Counted from the first letter of the stretch, positions 1 through 9,447 are shown. The stretch: 47,228 nt of DNA from a bacterium (GCA_040753085.1 JBFMHI010000008.1:1-47228); one strand, 5' to 3'. The notes: a model not told the origin generated them from the sequence alone. Program-made: numbers and translations.

Positions 1-57
1 GGCACGAAGACACGAAAATTTGTGTCTCTGTATCTCCGTGGTGAGGTGAACGGTTAC
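1..57. repeat. Partial copy of the GTAACCGTTCA-bounded repeat
   Basis: The window opens inside a dispersed repeat. Positions 47-57 read TGAACGGTTAC, the boundary word found exactly seven times in this window. It is preceded by the GTGTCTCTGTATCTCCGTGG type of interior also seen at 5230-5321, 31719-31878 and 44470-44523. The left part is probably cut off by the window edge. Confidence 0.75.
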
Positions 58-368
58 TATTTCAGGTAACTACTCAGGAAGATAAACTGAAGGCGATAGA
101 AGGGGGGAAATTGTTTCCGGGGGGGGGATATGTTGAAAAAAATAAACACTGCTTAAAAAAATAGACACGTCCGTATGAGATCAGTGAGGGCAGATAGTTG
201 CACTTATTTTACCCTCAAAAAATCAATTAAATGTTGTTTTTTTTGAACACGAGAGGGAAGGGGAAAATGAGGAAAAGAAGGGATAATTTAAAAATTTATC
301 ATCCGTAAGTTTTTGTAAATCAAGATATTGCAGTAGAGGGGTTAAGTTTTTGACCGGATTCTAATTAG
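58..368. other. Gene-free stretch, no recognisable content
   Basis: AT-rich non-coding sequence with a run of G around 118-127 and poly-A and poly-T tracts. I see no convincing ORF, hairpin or RNA gene. It ends at a sigma-54-like promoter. Confidence 0.5.
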
Positions 369-385
369 TTGGCATAAAATTTGCT
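369..385 (+). promoter_or_regulatory. Sigma-54-type (-24/-12) promoter
   Basis: TTGGCATAAAATTTGCT matches the sigma-54 consensus TGGCAC-N5-TTGCW. The invariant GG (371-372) and GC (383-384) are exactly 10 bases apart. The nearest gene on the strand starts 255 bases downstream at 640, with a repeat (523-628) in between, so the promoter may originally have served another gene. A second, better match lies at 11374-11390. Confidence 0.6.
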
Positions 386-522
386 ATACTAAAAAGAAAA
401 GGGGTTAGTGTCTCCTTAACCCAAGAAGGTATCTCACGATCACTGGCACCTAAGACTAATACAAACTACAGCTATCATCCTACCAGCGATTCCTGAAACG
501 AAAACACCAGTCATCTCGGAAA

Positions 523-628
523 GTAACCGTTCAGCACATGAGGCTGGATGCTCGATCCTCGATGCTGGTAAAGAATCCAGTATCCAGAATCGAGCATCGA
601 GTTTGTGCCTTAGTGGCTGAACGCCTAC
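523..628. repeat. GTAACCGTTCAG-bounded element with a nested ATCGAG heptamer palindrome
   Basis: The left boundary is GTAACCGTTCAG (523-534) and the right boundary the imperfect complement CTGAACGCCTAC (617-628). Between them lies a copy of the second repeat family (about 541-602): a CTCGATCCTCGATG arm, a CTGGTAAAGAATCCAG centre and an ATCGAGCATCGAG arm. The repeat ends 11 bases before the start codon of the next gene, so it forms that gene's leader. Confidence 0.7.
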
Positions 629-639
629 AATTTATTTAT

Positions 640-1029
640 ATGAAAGAGGCATTAAGATATCTGGATAATGCAAAGGAAATATTAAAGTCTATCCCAAGAG
701 AGAACAATACATATACAGACATCAAACCGGTTAGAGAGGTCTTTGGTGTTGCCTATCTTGCTATTCTTGAGGCAATAAACTGGTATCTTATAGAAAAGAA
801 GGGCTTTACAAAAAAGGAACTACCAAGATCAATAGATGCTTATAGGGATGCATTAAAGAAGCATCTATCAGTCCATGATGGGAAGTTAATGATAGAATTT
901 GAGAAGCTCTATGATGGCCTACATATAGCAGGTTATTATAGGGGGCTTATTTATGATACCCAGGCAGTTAAGGATTATCTGAAGGCAACAAAAGCCTTTA
1001 TTGAGAAGATAGGAGGAGGTATTTTTTAA
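640..1029 (+). CDS. Small HEPN-like / DUF5618-type protein
   Basis: 129-residue, all-helical, Lys/Glu-rich protein. It carries an alanine/leucine/glutamate helix with tyrosines near GVAYLAILEAINWYLIEKKG and a second helical pair, a layout typical of the DUF5618/HEPN-like superfamily of small accessory proteins. Recognition is by overall pattern; I do not see the Rx4-6H RNase motif, so catalytic activity is not claimed. An in-frame start exists at 538, but codons 538-639 translate the repeat, so I prefer the ATG at 640, where the helical domain begins. The gene is AT-rich and uses AGA/AGG and ATA codons freely, unlike the large secreted protein genes beside it. That suggests it arrived by transfer together with the repeat cap. 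Confidence 0.65.
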   Translation: MKEALRYLDNAKEILKSIPRENNTYTDIKPVREVFGVAYLAILEAINWYLIEKKGFTKKELPRSIDAYRDALKKHLSVHDGKLMIEFEKLYDGLHIAGYYRGLIYDTQAVKDYLKATKAFIEKIGGGIF

Positions 1030-1082
1030 ACCAATTGCTTTTTAGAATATAACTCTTAGAAGAAAGGAGGGGCTCTATCAAA

Positions 1083-1124
1083 ATGAAAACAAGAAGGGAA
1101 CCGTATTACGGTCGGGCGCCTTAG
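1083..1124 (+). CDS. Possible 13-residue leader peptide
   Basis: A strong Shine-Dalgarno sequence (AAAGGAGGGG, 1063-1072) stands 10 bases before an ATG. The frame MKTRREPYYGRAP then stops at 1122-1124. The following leader contains a short hairpin (GGGGTAAGAGAGAACCCC, about 1178-1195) before the RBS of the large secreted protein. It could be a leader peptide or a relic of a lost gene. The RBS is the only real support. Confidence 0.25.
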   Translation: MKTRREPYYGRAP

Positions 1125-1224
1125 GGGTAAGGTGGGGTAGTGACCCATTTCTGGAAGTGCGGAATGCAAGTTGGAAAGGGGGTAAGAGAGAACCCCTTAA
1201 CCTTAAAAAAAGAAGGAGGTTGTA

Positions 1225-4200
1225 ATGACCGATAAGCCAAAAAATTTTTTGATTTCAGCCGTAGCGTTAGCCTCAGTGCTGATATTAGTAGGCGTAGGTT
1301 TGGCCCAGGCGGATGTAAGTAATAAGATCATCTGGCAGCAAGATCAGAATCTGGTTCCTGATACTAACTGGGACCTCTATGCCATGACCAACAATGAGAG
1401 CGACTCAACCCAAAAGACCGACTCGGCTAATACCAATGAAATCCATCCTTCAGCGGCCTATGATGGGTCAAAGGTCGTTTATGCTAAGTGGGATGGGACA
1501 GAGTACGATATTTACTATAAGACGAACGGCGGGGCAGAGACTAAGATAATTGACAACGGTCAATACCCGGCCCTGGGACCCTGTGATCAGGTGGCTTTTT
1601 GTCGCAACTTGATGATCTATACCTGTGATCTATCTGGAGGTAACCTATCAGGTGCGAAGGGTGTCGCGGCTGGAAATAATCAATGGCCTTCCATCTCTCC
1701 GGACGGCACCTATATCATCTTTGGGACCGATGAAACCAATGACAATCTCAACTGGGAGATTTATTCCATGAACTTCGATGGGACTGGCCTGACCAACCTG
1801 ACGGTCAACGCGGCTAACGACATCGATCCAGCCTATAGTTTTGACGGCGCCCAGATTGTCTTTGCTTCCAACCGACTTGGTAACTATGATATCCACACGA
1901 TGCCTGCCGGTGGGAGCCCCACCCCCACTCAGGTCACTACCAACACTGCGGTGGACCAGTATCCTTTTTATTCGCCTGATGGGAGCAAGATAGTTTTCAC
2001 CTCTTACCGTGATGATAACAAGGGTGAAATCTACACCGTTCCCAGCGGTGGCGGCGCTGTAACGAGATTAACCACCAATAGTTACCATGATCGGTATCCC
2101 ACCTGGGGAGGCACGGCCAGTGCGCCTGCTGCGCCCACTAATCTTGGCTTAAGTGATGTCACCGACAACTCCATTAAACTCACCTGGACCGACAACTCCT
2201 GTAATGAGGATGGCTTTAAGGTGAAGAGGAGCACGGATAATGTAACCTTTAGCGATGTCCTGGATACCCCGGCTTTATCCGGAAAGAACAACGTAATAGA
2301 CTGGACGGATACGGGCGTGCTTAAGTGCACCCACTATTACTATTATGTCCAGGCTTGGAATGGGCAAGGCACGGCCAATTCCTCTACGGTGGATACCTCT
2401 ACGCTCGACACCGTCCCGGCCGCACCCACCGGTCTTACAGGCACTACCTCGTGTTGGACCTGTTCGGATACCACCATTAGCCTTAGTTGGACCGACAATG
2501 CCCCCACCGGTGGTTGTAATGATGAGGACAGCTTCTCGATTTGGGCCGCCATAAGTGGTAACCCCCTCACCATAATGGATACGGCTCCCCAACACGTAGG
2601 GACGGGAGCGGTTACTGATCAGTGTTTTGAGGGGTTAACTTTGGACACCTGGTATGACATCAGGGTGAGCGCTGATAATCAATATGGTTTCTCAGATCTG
2701 TCGGATACGATTACGATTCCGACCAAGCCGGCACCACCGTCTGGCTTTATGGCAAATGCCCCGGCGGCTGATAGTAATGGTTGGCGCCAGATCGATCTCA
2801 GTTGGTCTGACGTCTCGACGATCAACGATGGTTACTACATTCAGAGGTATATTGTCCAGGGGACGGCAGCTAATGACCCGGTGGAGACGTGTCCGTGTAG
2901 TACTTGCGATACGGCTACTCACTACGTCCCGGATGGCTCGGCCATCAAGCTGGTGGGTACGGCTGTTGACAGCTATCCTGATAGTATAGGTCTTTTGCCC
3001 AAGACCTGTTACTATTACCAGATAAGGGCTTATGTTGAGTATTACAACGGATCAGATACGACGGAAGCCACCTGCCATTGGGAGGATTCTAATTGCACCA
3101 ACACCACGGATACGAATCCACTACCACCGTCTGGGCTTTCACTCTCAGAGGTGGATACGGATTCCATCAAGATCAGTTGGACGGACAATTCCGGAACCTA
3201 CTACTACCAGCAGGAGGACAGCTTCACGGTTTACAGGACGGTTAATAACACCGGCGCCATTGAGGTGGCCGCTCAGGCCGGGAGTGGATCAACCGTAAGC
3301 ACGACTGATACAGGTTTAACACCGGGAACCCAATACTGCTATACCGTGAGCGCCTGGAATAGTATCAGCGAGGATACAGCTACGGCCACAGTCTGTGCTA
3401 CTACCTGCGAGACTGACCCGAATAAACCCACCGGCCTCAGCAAGAACGTTATCTCATCCAGCCAGATCGATCTGAGCTGGACCGACAACGCCGATAATGC
3501 GGACACGGATGAAATCTGGGCCAGCCAGGATGGAGGCGCATGGGCCAAACTGGGTGATACCACTTCTCTGGTTGCTGCCCTGCCCGCCACTAACACTTAC
3601 TCGGCGACAGGCCTGGTTGGAGGCAGTAACTACTGCTTTAAGATAACGGCAGTGGCCGACAATACAGGAGGGTGTAGTCCCACGCAACTTACTTCTGACT
3701 CGGATTCAGCATGTGCCAGCACCAACGTCTCCAATATTTGGGTTGACGGTCCGAGCAATAATGGCGCTTCTGAGTGCGGACACGATACTGATGGTATACA
3801 GGTACCCAGCCAGTTTAGTACTAGGGTGAAGCTGGATTACGTGAAGGATCTGAATACCATCCAGTTCGATGTCACCTATGACAACAGCGTGGTGGAAACC
3901 GTATCGGTAAGCCTGGGTAGTAAGTTCAGCGGAGCCTCCATGGTATATAACGATGTTCCGGGGACAGTGAGCGTTAATATCCATATACCGGGTGGTCCCC
4001 CACTTCCGAAGGTTGATTGCCCCACGGGATGTGATGTCATCACCTTAGTGCTTAAGACGGTGGCTGGCCTCGCGCCTGACACCTGGACCTTGCTGGATGT
4101 AATAAACACCCAGATGTCCGATAATACGGCCCACCCGATCACGGTGGTGAGCGAATGCGGTGACACGCTATATGTGCCGGTGGGGGCTGGTCCCCTACTG

Positions 4201-5061
4201 GGTGATGCCAACTGTGATGGTGATACCGACGTCACGGATGTAACCTATATGGAATACGCCCTCGTGGGTGACCCTGCCTATCCGGTCTGCAACGTCTTTA
4301 ACCTGGATACTACAGGGAATGGTGAGTTTAATGAGAATGACATCACCTGTCTGCAGAGGCTGCTGATTGGACTGGATTGCAGCGGCCTGCTGGCTCCGAC
4401 CCAGTTCCCCGAGGCAGCTACGGGAACGGTCAGAGAGGTGGCCTTTATGGTTGAAGGCATAGCCGACTTAGACGTGGCCTACCTGGATGTAAGCTATGGT
4501 AAAGGTATCCAGATCACGGGTATCACGGCTGGAGACCTGACCAAAGGCGCCACGCCGATCTTCAACCTCGAGGACGGCCGGGTACGGATGATCCTGAATA
4601 TGGCCGGTGTGAGCGGGGTAAGTGGCTCAGGTTCTATCTTCAAGGTCAGCTTTGTAGGCGAGGGAGAGTTCTCCATAGATCAGGTCGCCCTGGGCAGCGC
4701 TGAGGCCGATCTTATTTCGGCGGATGTGACCGCGCTGATCGCCGGCGAAGTGATCAAGGCTATTCCTACCAGGACGAAGCTCTACCAGAACTTCCCCAAT
4801 CCTCTCAATCCAGAGACCTTGATTCCTTTTGATCTGGCTACGGAGGCCCAGGTAACCATCAATATCTACAACCTGTCCGGCCAATTGATCAGGACCTTGG
4901 ATCTGGGCAAGCGGGAGGCCGGTTCTTATGTAGACAAGGATAAGGCCGCCTTCTGGAATGGAAGAGACAATGCCGGTGCGGAGGTATCCAGCGGCGTCTA
5001 TCTCTACCAGATCAAGGCGGGTGATTTCACCTCGACCAGGAAGATGATAGTCCTGAAGTAA
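1225..5061 (+). CDS. Secreted propeller-Fn3-cohesin-dockerin protein (copy 1)
   Basis: 1,278 residues. A Sec signal peptide (residues 1-29, cleavage after AQA) is followed by a TolB/PD40-type beta-propeller (about 32-297; blades with SPDGTYIIF, AFDGAQIVFAS-like and YSPDGSKIVF words). Five Fn3 domains follow (about 298-833; LTWTDNS and LSWTDN cores), then a cohesin-like domain (about 834-990) and a dockerin with two Ca-binding loops (GDANCDGDTDVTDV and NLDTTGNGEFNENDI, about 990-1052). A second cohesin-like domain (about 1055-1170) and a FlgD/type-A-like tail (about 1180-1278, ending in TSTRKMIVLK) complete it. Cysteine pairs are frequent in the Fn3 domains, fitting an extracellular protein. 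RBS GGAGG lies 5 bases before ATG. Expected role: surface adhesion or scaffolding; the ligand is unknown. It is a tandem paralogue of the next gene. Confidence 0.85.
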   Translation: MTDKPKNFLISAVALASVLILVGVGLAQADVSNKIIWQQDQNLVPDTNWDLYAMTNNESDSTQKTDSANTNEIHPSAAYDGSKVVYAKWDGTEYDIYYKTNGGAETKIIDNGQYPALGPCDQVAFCRNLMIYTCDLSGGNLSGAKGVAAGNNQWPSISPDGTYIIFGTDETNDNLNWEIYSMNFDGTGLTNLTVNAANDIDPAYSFDGAQIVFASNRLGNYDIHTMPAGGSPTPTQVTTNTAVDQYPFYSPDGSKIVFTSYRDDNKGEIYTVPSGGGAVTRLTTNSYHDRYPTWGGTASAPAAPTNLGLSDVTDNSIKLTWTDNSCNEDGFKVKRSTDNVTFSDVLDTPALSGKNNVIDWTDTGVLKCTHYYYYVQAWNGQGTANSSTVDTSTLDTVPAAPTGLTGTTSCWTCSDTTISLSWTDNAPTGGCNDEDSFSIWAAISGNPLTIMDTAPQHVGTGAVTDQCFEGLTLDTWYDIRVSADNQYGFSDLSDTITIPTKPAPPSGFMANAPAADSNGWRQIDLSWSDVSTINDGYYIQRYIVQGTAANDPVETCPCSTCDTATHYVPDGSAIKLVGTAVDSYPDSIGLLPKTCYYYQIRAYVEYYNGSDTTEATCHWEDSNCTNTTDTNPLPPSGLSLSEVDTDSIKISWTDNSGTYYYQQEDSFTVYRTVNNTGAIEVAAQAGSGSTVSTTDTGLTPGTQYCYTVSAWNSISEDTATATVCATTCETDPNKPTGLSKNVISSSQIDLSWTDNADNADTDEIWASQDGGAWAKLGDTTSLVAALPATNTYSATGLVGGSNYCFKITAVADNTGGCSPTQLTSDSDSACASTNVSNIWVDGPSNNGASECGHDTDGIQVPSQFSTRVKLDYVKDLNTIQFDVTYDNSVVETVSVSLGSKFSGASMVYNDVPGTVSVNIHIPGGPPLPKVDCPTGCDVITLVLKTVAGLAPDTWTLLDVINTQMSDNTAHPITVVSECGDTLYVPVGAGPLLGDANCDGDTDVTDVTYMEYALVGDPAYPVCNVFNLDTTGNGEFNENDITCLQRLLIGLDCSGLLAPTQFPEAATGTVREVAFMVEGIADLDVAYLDVSYGKGIQITGITAGDLTKGATPIFNLEDGRVRMILNMAGVSGVSGSGSIFKVSFVGEGEFSIDQVALGSAEADLISADVTALIAGEVIKAIPTRTKLYQNFPNPLNPETLIPFDLATEAQVTINIYNLSGQLIRTLDLGKREAGSYVDKDKAAFWNGRDNAGAEVSSGVYLYQIKAGDFTSTRKMIVLK

Positions 5062-5083
5062 TGGGGGACTGTCACTGTAGGAA

Positions 5084-5111
5084 GCTGGTGGTGGGTTTAT
5101 CCACCACCAGC
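5084..5111 (+). terminator. GC-rich hairpin after the first secreted-protein gene
   Basis: GCTGGTGGTGG pairs with CCACCACCAGC around a GTTTAT loop, 22 bases after the stop codon. It has no T-run and directly precedes the main terminator. The same hairpin follows the second paralogue. Confidence 0.5.
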
Positions 5112-5118
5112 ATCGATA

Positions 5119-5164
5119 AACCAAAGACCCCGGCGCTTCTCTTAGAAGACCGGGGTCTTTGGTT
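5119..5164 (+). terminator. Rho-independent terminator
   Basis: AACCAAAGACCCCGG (5119-5133) pairs perfectly with CCGGGGTCTTTGGTT (5150-5164), with a 16-base loop. The stem has A-rich and T-rich flanks, so it may act in both directions. A near-identical copy ends the second paralogue (9509-9546), so the terminator was included in the duplication. Confidence 0.85.
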
Positions 5165-5229
5165 GTAAGGGGTAGTGATCGTCTTTAGCGTGAGATTTTG
5201 CTTGTGCCATATCCCGAACTATAAGTAAT

Positions 5230-5321
5230 GTAATCGTTCACCACAGAGACACAGAGACAGGGAGAATGATTTTAGATTTTTCTCCGTATCTCTGTATCTC
5301 CGTGGTGAGGTGAACGGTTAC
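5230..5321. repeat. GTAACCGTTCA-bounded palindromic repeat, 92 bp
   Basis: The left end is GTAATCGTTCACC and the right end GGTGAACGGTTAC-like (5311-5321). The interiors are CACAGAGACACAGAGACA on the left and TCTCTGTATCTCCGTGG on the right, which are near complements. The whole unit can fold into one long hairpin. It lies in the 489-base gap between the two secreted-protein genes. Confidence 0.8.
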
Positions 5322-5345
5322 CAGATAATTTCTATCTTGACAAGG

Positions 5346-5377
5346 CTGTAGGGGCACGTTGCAACGTGCCCCTACAG
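5346..5377. repeat. Perfect 32-bp palindrome
   Basis: CTGTAGGGGCACGTTG is followed directly by its exact complement CAACGTGCCCCTACAG, giving a perfect 32-base inverted repeat with no loop. It resembles the GTAGGGGCA...TGCCCCTAC words scattered through many environmental genomes, and shares its outer GTAGGGGC with the palindrome at 5416. Confidence 0.85.
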
Positions 5378-5415
5378 TAAGGGCGATTAGCGAATCGTCC
5401 TTGCAAAAGGAGGAG

Positions 5416-5443
5416 GTAGGGGCGAATAATTATTCGCCCCTAC
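5416..5443. repeat. Perfect 28-bp palindrome
   Basis: GTAGGGGCGAATAA is followed directly by its exact complement TTATTCGCCCCTAC. It shares outer arms with the palindrome at 5346-5377 but has a different core. The rest of the gap up to the next start shows only the RBS at 5541-5545. Confidence 0.85.
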
Positions 5444-5550
5444 TAAAGAGACTTTACCCATAAATACTAACGTGACAAGGCACTATTGACCCCTAATCCA
5501 AAACCAATTTGAAAGGGGATGAGCGAGACTCTTACCCTCTGGAGGTTGTA

Positions 5551-8500
5551 ATGACCGATAAGCGAAAGAAGTTTTTGATTTCAGCCGTAGCGTTAGCCTT
5601 GGTGCTGATATTAGTAGGCCTAGGTTTGGCCCAGGCGGATGTAAGTAATAATATCATCTGGCAGCAAGATCAGAATCTGGTTCCTGATACTAACTGGAAC
5701 CTCTATACCATGACCAACAATGAGAGCGACTCAACCCAAAAGACCGACTCGGCTGATACCAATGAGGTCCATCCTTCGGCGGCCTATGATGGGTCAAAGG
5801 TCGTTTATGCTAAGTGGGATGGGATACAGTATGATGTTTACTATAAAACGAACGGCGGTCCAGAGACTAAGATAATTGACGACGGTCAATACCCGGCTTT
5901 GGGACCCTGTGGTCAAGTGGCTTTTTGCCGTCGTAAACTTACTGGGGGTGTCTGGTGGTGGGGGATCTATACCACTAATCTATCTGGAAGTGGCCCAGAT
6001 GGTCCGTATTATGTTTTCTGGGGTGCAAATCATCAATGGCCTTCCATCTCCCCGGACGGCAAGTATATCATCTTTGCGACCGATGAAGAGGGGGACAATG
6101 ATAACTGGGAGATTTACCAGATGGACTATGGAGGGGGTGGCGAGATTAACCTGACTAACAACTGGGCTAACGATATCGATCCGGCCTATAGTTTTGACGG
6201 CACCCAGATTGTCTTTGCTTCCAACCGAAGTAATCCTGATAACAGTAGTAACTATGATATCTACACCATGCCTGCCGGCGGGAGCGGCAGCCCCACTCAG
6301 GTCACTACCAACACTGCGGTGGACCAGTATCCTTTTTATTCTCCTGATGGGAGCAGGATAGTTTTCACCTCTTACCGTGATGATAATAAGGGTGAAATCT
6401 ACACCATTCCCAGCGGTGGCGGCGATCCCGTCAATGTAACAAGATTAACCAACAATAGTTACCATGATCGGTATCCCACCTGGGGAGGCACGGCCAGTGC
6501 GCCTGCTGCGCCTATTAATCTTACCTTAAGTAATGTCGCCTACGATTCCATTAAACTCACCTGGACCGACAACTCCTGTAATGAGGATGGCTTTAAGGTG
6601 AAGAGGAGCACGGATAACGTAACCTTTAACGATGTCTGGGATTTCCCGGCTGTATCCGGAAAGGGCACCCCCCTGGACTGGACGGATACGGGCGTGCTTA
6701 AGTGCACCCAGTATTACTATTATGTTCAGGCTTGGAATGGGGTAGGCACGGCCAATTCGTCTACGGTGGATACCTTTACGCTCGACACCGTCCCGGCCGC
6801 GCCCACCGGTCTGAAAGGCACCACCTCGTGTTGGACGTGCTCGGACACCACCATTAGCCTTAGCTGGACCGATAATGCCCCCACGGCTGGTTGTAGTGAT
6901 GAGGACAGCTTCTCGATCTGGGCCTCAATCAGCGGCGGCGCCCTCACCATAATAGATACGGCTCCCCAACACCCGGGGACCGGAGCGGTTACTAACCAGT
7001 GTTTTGATAACTTAGAGCCAGACACCCGGTATTCCATCAGGGTGAGCGCTGATAATCAATATGGTTCCTCAGATCTGTCGGATACGATTGTGATTCCTAC
7101 CAAGCCGGCACCACCGTCTGGCCTTATGGCAAATGCCCCGGCGGCTGATAGTAATGGTTGGCGCCAGATCGATCTCAGTTGGTCTGACGTCTCGACGATC
7201 AACGATGGTTACTACATTCAGAGGTATATTGTCCAGGGGACGGCCGCTAATGACCCGGTGGAGACCTGTCCGTGTACTTGCGAAAAGGCTAACTATGTCC
7301 CGGATGGCTCGGCCATCAAGCTGGTGGGTTCGGCTCTTACGGACTATCCTGATAGTATAGGTCTTCTTCCCAAGACCTGTTACTATTACCAGATAAGGGC
7401 TTATGTTGAGTATTACAACGGATCAGATACGACGGAAGCCACCTGCCATTGGGAGGATTCTAATTGCACCAACACCACGGATACGAATCCACTGCCACCG
7501 TCTGGGCTTTCACTCTCAGAGGTGGATACGGATTCCATCAAGATCAGTTGGACTGACAATTCCGGGACCTTCTACTACCAGCAGGAGGATAGCTTCACGG
7601 TTTACAGGACGGTTAATAACACCGGCACCATTGTGGTGGACGCTCATGCCGGAAGTGGATCAACCGTAGACACGACTGATACAGGTTTAACACCGGGAAC
7701 CCAATACTGCTATACCGTGAGCGCCTGGAATAGTATCAGCGAGGATACAGCTACGGCCACAGTCTGTGCTACTACCTGCGAGACTGACCCGAATAAACCC
7801 ACCGGCCTCAGCTTGCAGGTCAAGTCATTCAGTCAGATCGACCTGACCTGGACTGACAACGACGATAGTGCGGACACGGATGAAATCTGGGCCAGCCAGG
7901 ATGGAGGTGCCTGGGCCAAGCTGGGTGATACCATGCCGGTTGCCGCGGGCGCCACTAATACTTACTCGGCGACAGGTCTTGTCGGAGGTAGTAACTACTG
8001 CTTTAAGATAACGGCGGTGGCCGACAATACAGGAGGGTGTAGTCCCACGCAACTTACTTCTGACTCGGATTCAGCATGTGCCAGCACCAACGTCTCCAAT
8101 ATTTGGGTTGACGGTCCGAGCAATAATGGTCCTGAGGAGTGCGGGGGCGGTGAGGATGAGATACAGGTGCCCAGCCCGTTTATTAATACTACTAATACTA
8201 AGGTGAAGCTGGATTACGTGAAGGATCTGAATACGATCCAGTTCGATGTCACCTATGACACCATCGAGGTGGAAACCGTATCGGTAAGCCTGGGTAGTAA
8301 GTTCAGCGGAGCCACCGCGGTATATAACGATGTTGAGACACCGACAGGCCGGGCGCTGAAGGTTAATATCCATATACCGGGTGGTAGTCTCCCACTTCCA
8401 AAGGTTGATTGCCCCACGGGATGTGAGGTAATCACCTTAGAGGTTAAATTCGCGGGCGTCAGCCCCCCGTGGGGGGCATCTCTGGGAGTGGAAAACACCC

Positions 8501-9447
8501 AGATGTCCGATAATACTGCCCAACCGATCACTGTTGTAGGGGAATGCGGTGATTTTCTATATCTATGGGTATATAATCCCCGCCCGGGTGATGCCGACTG
8601 TGATGGTGATACCGAGGTTGCGGATGTAACCTATATGGAATATGCCCTCGTTGGCCACCCTGACTATCCGGTCTGCAACGTCTTTAACCTGGATACTACA
8701 GGTAATGGTGAGTTTAATGAGAGTGACATCACCTGTCTGCAGAGGCTGCTGATCGGACTGGATTGCAGCGGCCTGCTGGCTCCAATCCAGTTCCCAGAGA
8801 TAGCCACGGGAACGGTCAGAGAGGTGGCCTTTATGGTTAAAGGCATAGCCGACTTAGACGTGGCCTACCTGGATGTAAGCTATGCTAAAGGTATCCGGAT
8901 CACTGGTATCACGGCTGGAGACCTGACCGCAGGCGCCACGCCGATCTTCAACCTGGAGGACGGCCGGCTGCGGATGATCCTGAATATGGCCGGTGTGAGT
9001 GGGGTAAGTGGCTCAGGCTCTATCTTCAAGGTCGGCTTTGTAGGCGAGGGAGAGTTCTCCATTAATCAGGTCGCCCTGAGCAGTGCTGAGGCCACGCTTA
9101 TTGGGGCGGATGTGACCACGATAATAACCGGCCAAGTGAGCCGGGCTATTCCTACCAGGACGAGGCTTTACCAGAACTTCCCCAATCCTCTCAATCCAGA
9201 GACCTTGATTCCTTTTGATCTGGCTACGGAGGCCCAGGTAACCATCAATATCTACAACCTGTCCGGCCAATTGATCAGGAGCCTGGATCTGGGCAAGCTG
9301 GCGGTCGGTTCTTATGTAGACAAGGAGAAGGCCGCCTTCTGGAATGGAAGAGACAATGCCGGGGTGGAGGTATCCGGCGGCGTCTATCTCTACCAGATCA
9401 AGGCCGGTGATTTCACCTCGACCAGGAAGATGATAGTCCTGAAGTAA
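5551..9447 (+). CDS. Secreted propeller-Fn3-cohesin-dockerin protein (copy 2)
   Basis: 1,298 residues from the ATG at 5551, chosen because the same MTDK start, RBS (GGAGG, 5 bases upstream) and signal peptide occur in copy 1; an in-frame upstream start at 5509 adds 14 unconserved residues. Domain order equals copy 1: signal peptide, PD40 beta-propeller (to about 320), five Fn3, cohesin-like, dockerin (GDADCDGDTEVADV and NLDTTGNGEFNESDI), cohesin-like, FlgD-like tail. Identity is high in the Fn3 and tail regions, while the propeller (extra loop near KLTGGVWWWGIYTT) and first cohesin carry insertions and substitutions. Selection or recombination may therefore act unevenly. Both copies are presumably exported and anchored or released through the C-terminal domain. 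The ligand is unknown. Confidence 0.85.
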   Translation: MTDKRKKFLISAVALALVLILVGLGLAQADVSNNIIWQQDQNLVPDTNWNLYTMTNNESDSTQKTDSADTNEVHPSAAYDGSKVVYAKWDGIQYDVYYKTNGGPETKIIDDGQYPALGPCGQVAFCRRKLTGGVWWWGIYTTNLSGSGPDGPYYVFWGANHQWPSISPDGKYIIFATDEEGDNDNWEIYQMDYGGGGEINLTNNWANDIDPAYSFDGTQIVFASNRSNPDNSSNYDIYTMPAGGSGSPTQVTTNTAVDQYPFYSPDGSRIVFTSYRDDNKGEIYTIPSGGGDPVNVTRLTNNSYHDRYPTWGGTASAPAAPINLTLSNVAYDSIKLTWTDNSCNEDGFKVKRSTDNVTFNDVWDFPAVSGKGTPLDWTDTGVLKCTQYYYYVQAWNGVGTANSSTVDTFTLDTVPAAPTGLKGTTSCWTCSDTTISLSWTDNAPTAGCSDEDSFSIWASISGGALTIIDTAPQHPGTGAVTNQCFDNLEPDTRYSIRVSADNQYGSSDLSDTIVIPTKPAPPSGLMANAPAADSNGWRQIDLSWSDVSTINDGYYIQRYIVQGTAANDPVETCPCTCEKANYVPDGSAIKLVGSALTDYPDSIGLLPKTCYYYQIRAYVEYYNGSDTTEATCHWEDSNCTNTTDTNPLPPSGLSLSEVDTDSIKISWTDNSGTFYYQQEDSFTVYRTVNNTGTIVVDAHAGSGSTVDTTDTGLTPGTQYCYTVSAWNSISEDTATATVCATTCETDPNKPTGLSLQVKSFSQIDLTWTDNDDSADTDEIWASQDGGAWAKLGDTMPVAAGATNTYSATGLVGGSNYCFKITAVADNTGGCSPTQLTSDSDSACASTNVSNIWVDGPSNNGPEECGGGEDEIQVPSPFINTTNTKVKLDYVKDLNTIQFDVTYDTIEVETVSVSLGSKFSGATAVYNDVETPTGRALKVNIHIPGGSLPLPKVDCPTGCEVITLEVKFAGVSPPWGASLGVENTQMSDNTAQPITVVGECGDFLYLWVYNPRPGDADCDGDTEVADVTYMEYALVGHPDYPVCNVFNLDTTGNGEFNESDITCLQRLLIGLDCSGLLAPIQFPEIATGTVREVAFMVKGIADLDVAYLDVSYAKGIRITGITAGDLTAGATPIFNLEDGRLRMILNMAGVSGVSGSGSIFKVGFVGEGEFSINQVALSSAEATLIGADVTTIITGQVSRAIPTRTRLYQNFPNPLNPETLIPFDLATEAQVTINIYNLSGQLIRSLDLGKLAVGSYVDKEKAAFWNGRDNAGVEVSGGVYLYQIKAGDFTSTRKMIVLK

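Noticed and set aside
538-639. N-terminal 34 residues of the HEPN-like gene
   Set aside because: Pure translation of the repeat; the folded domain starts at the ATG at 640.
5062-5550. Riboswitch or small RNA in the gap between the paralogues
   Set aside because: Hairpins are explained by the terminator and palindromic repeats; no known aptamer pattern was recognised.
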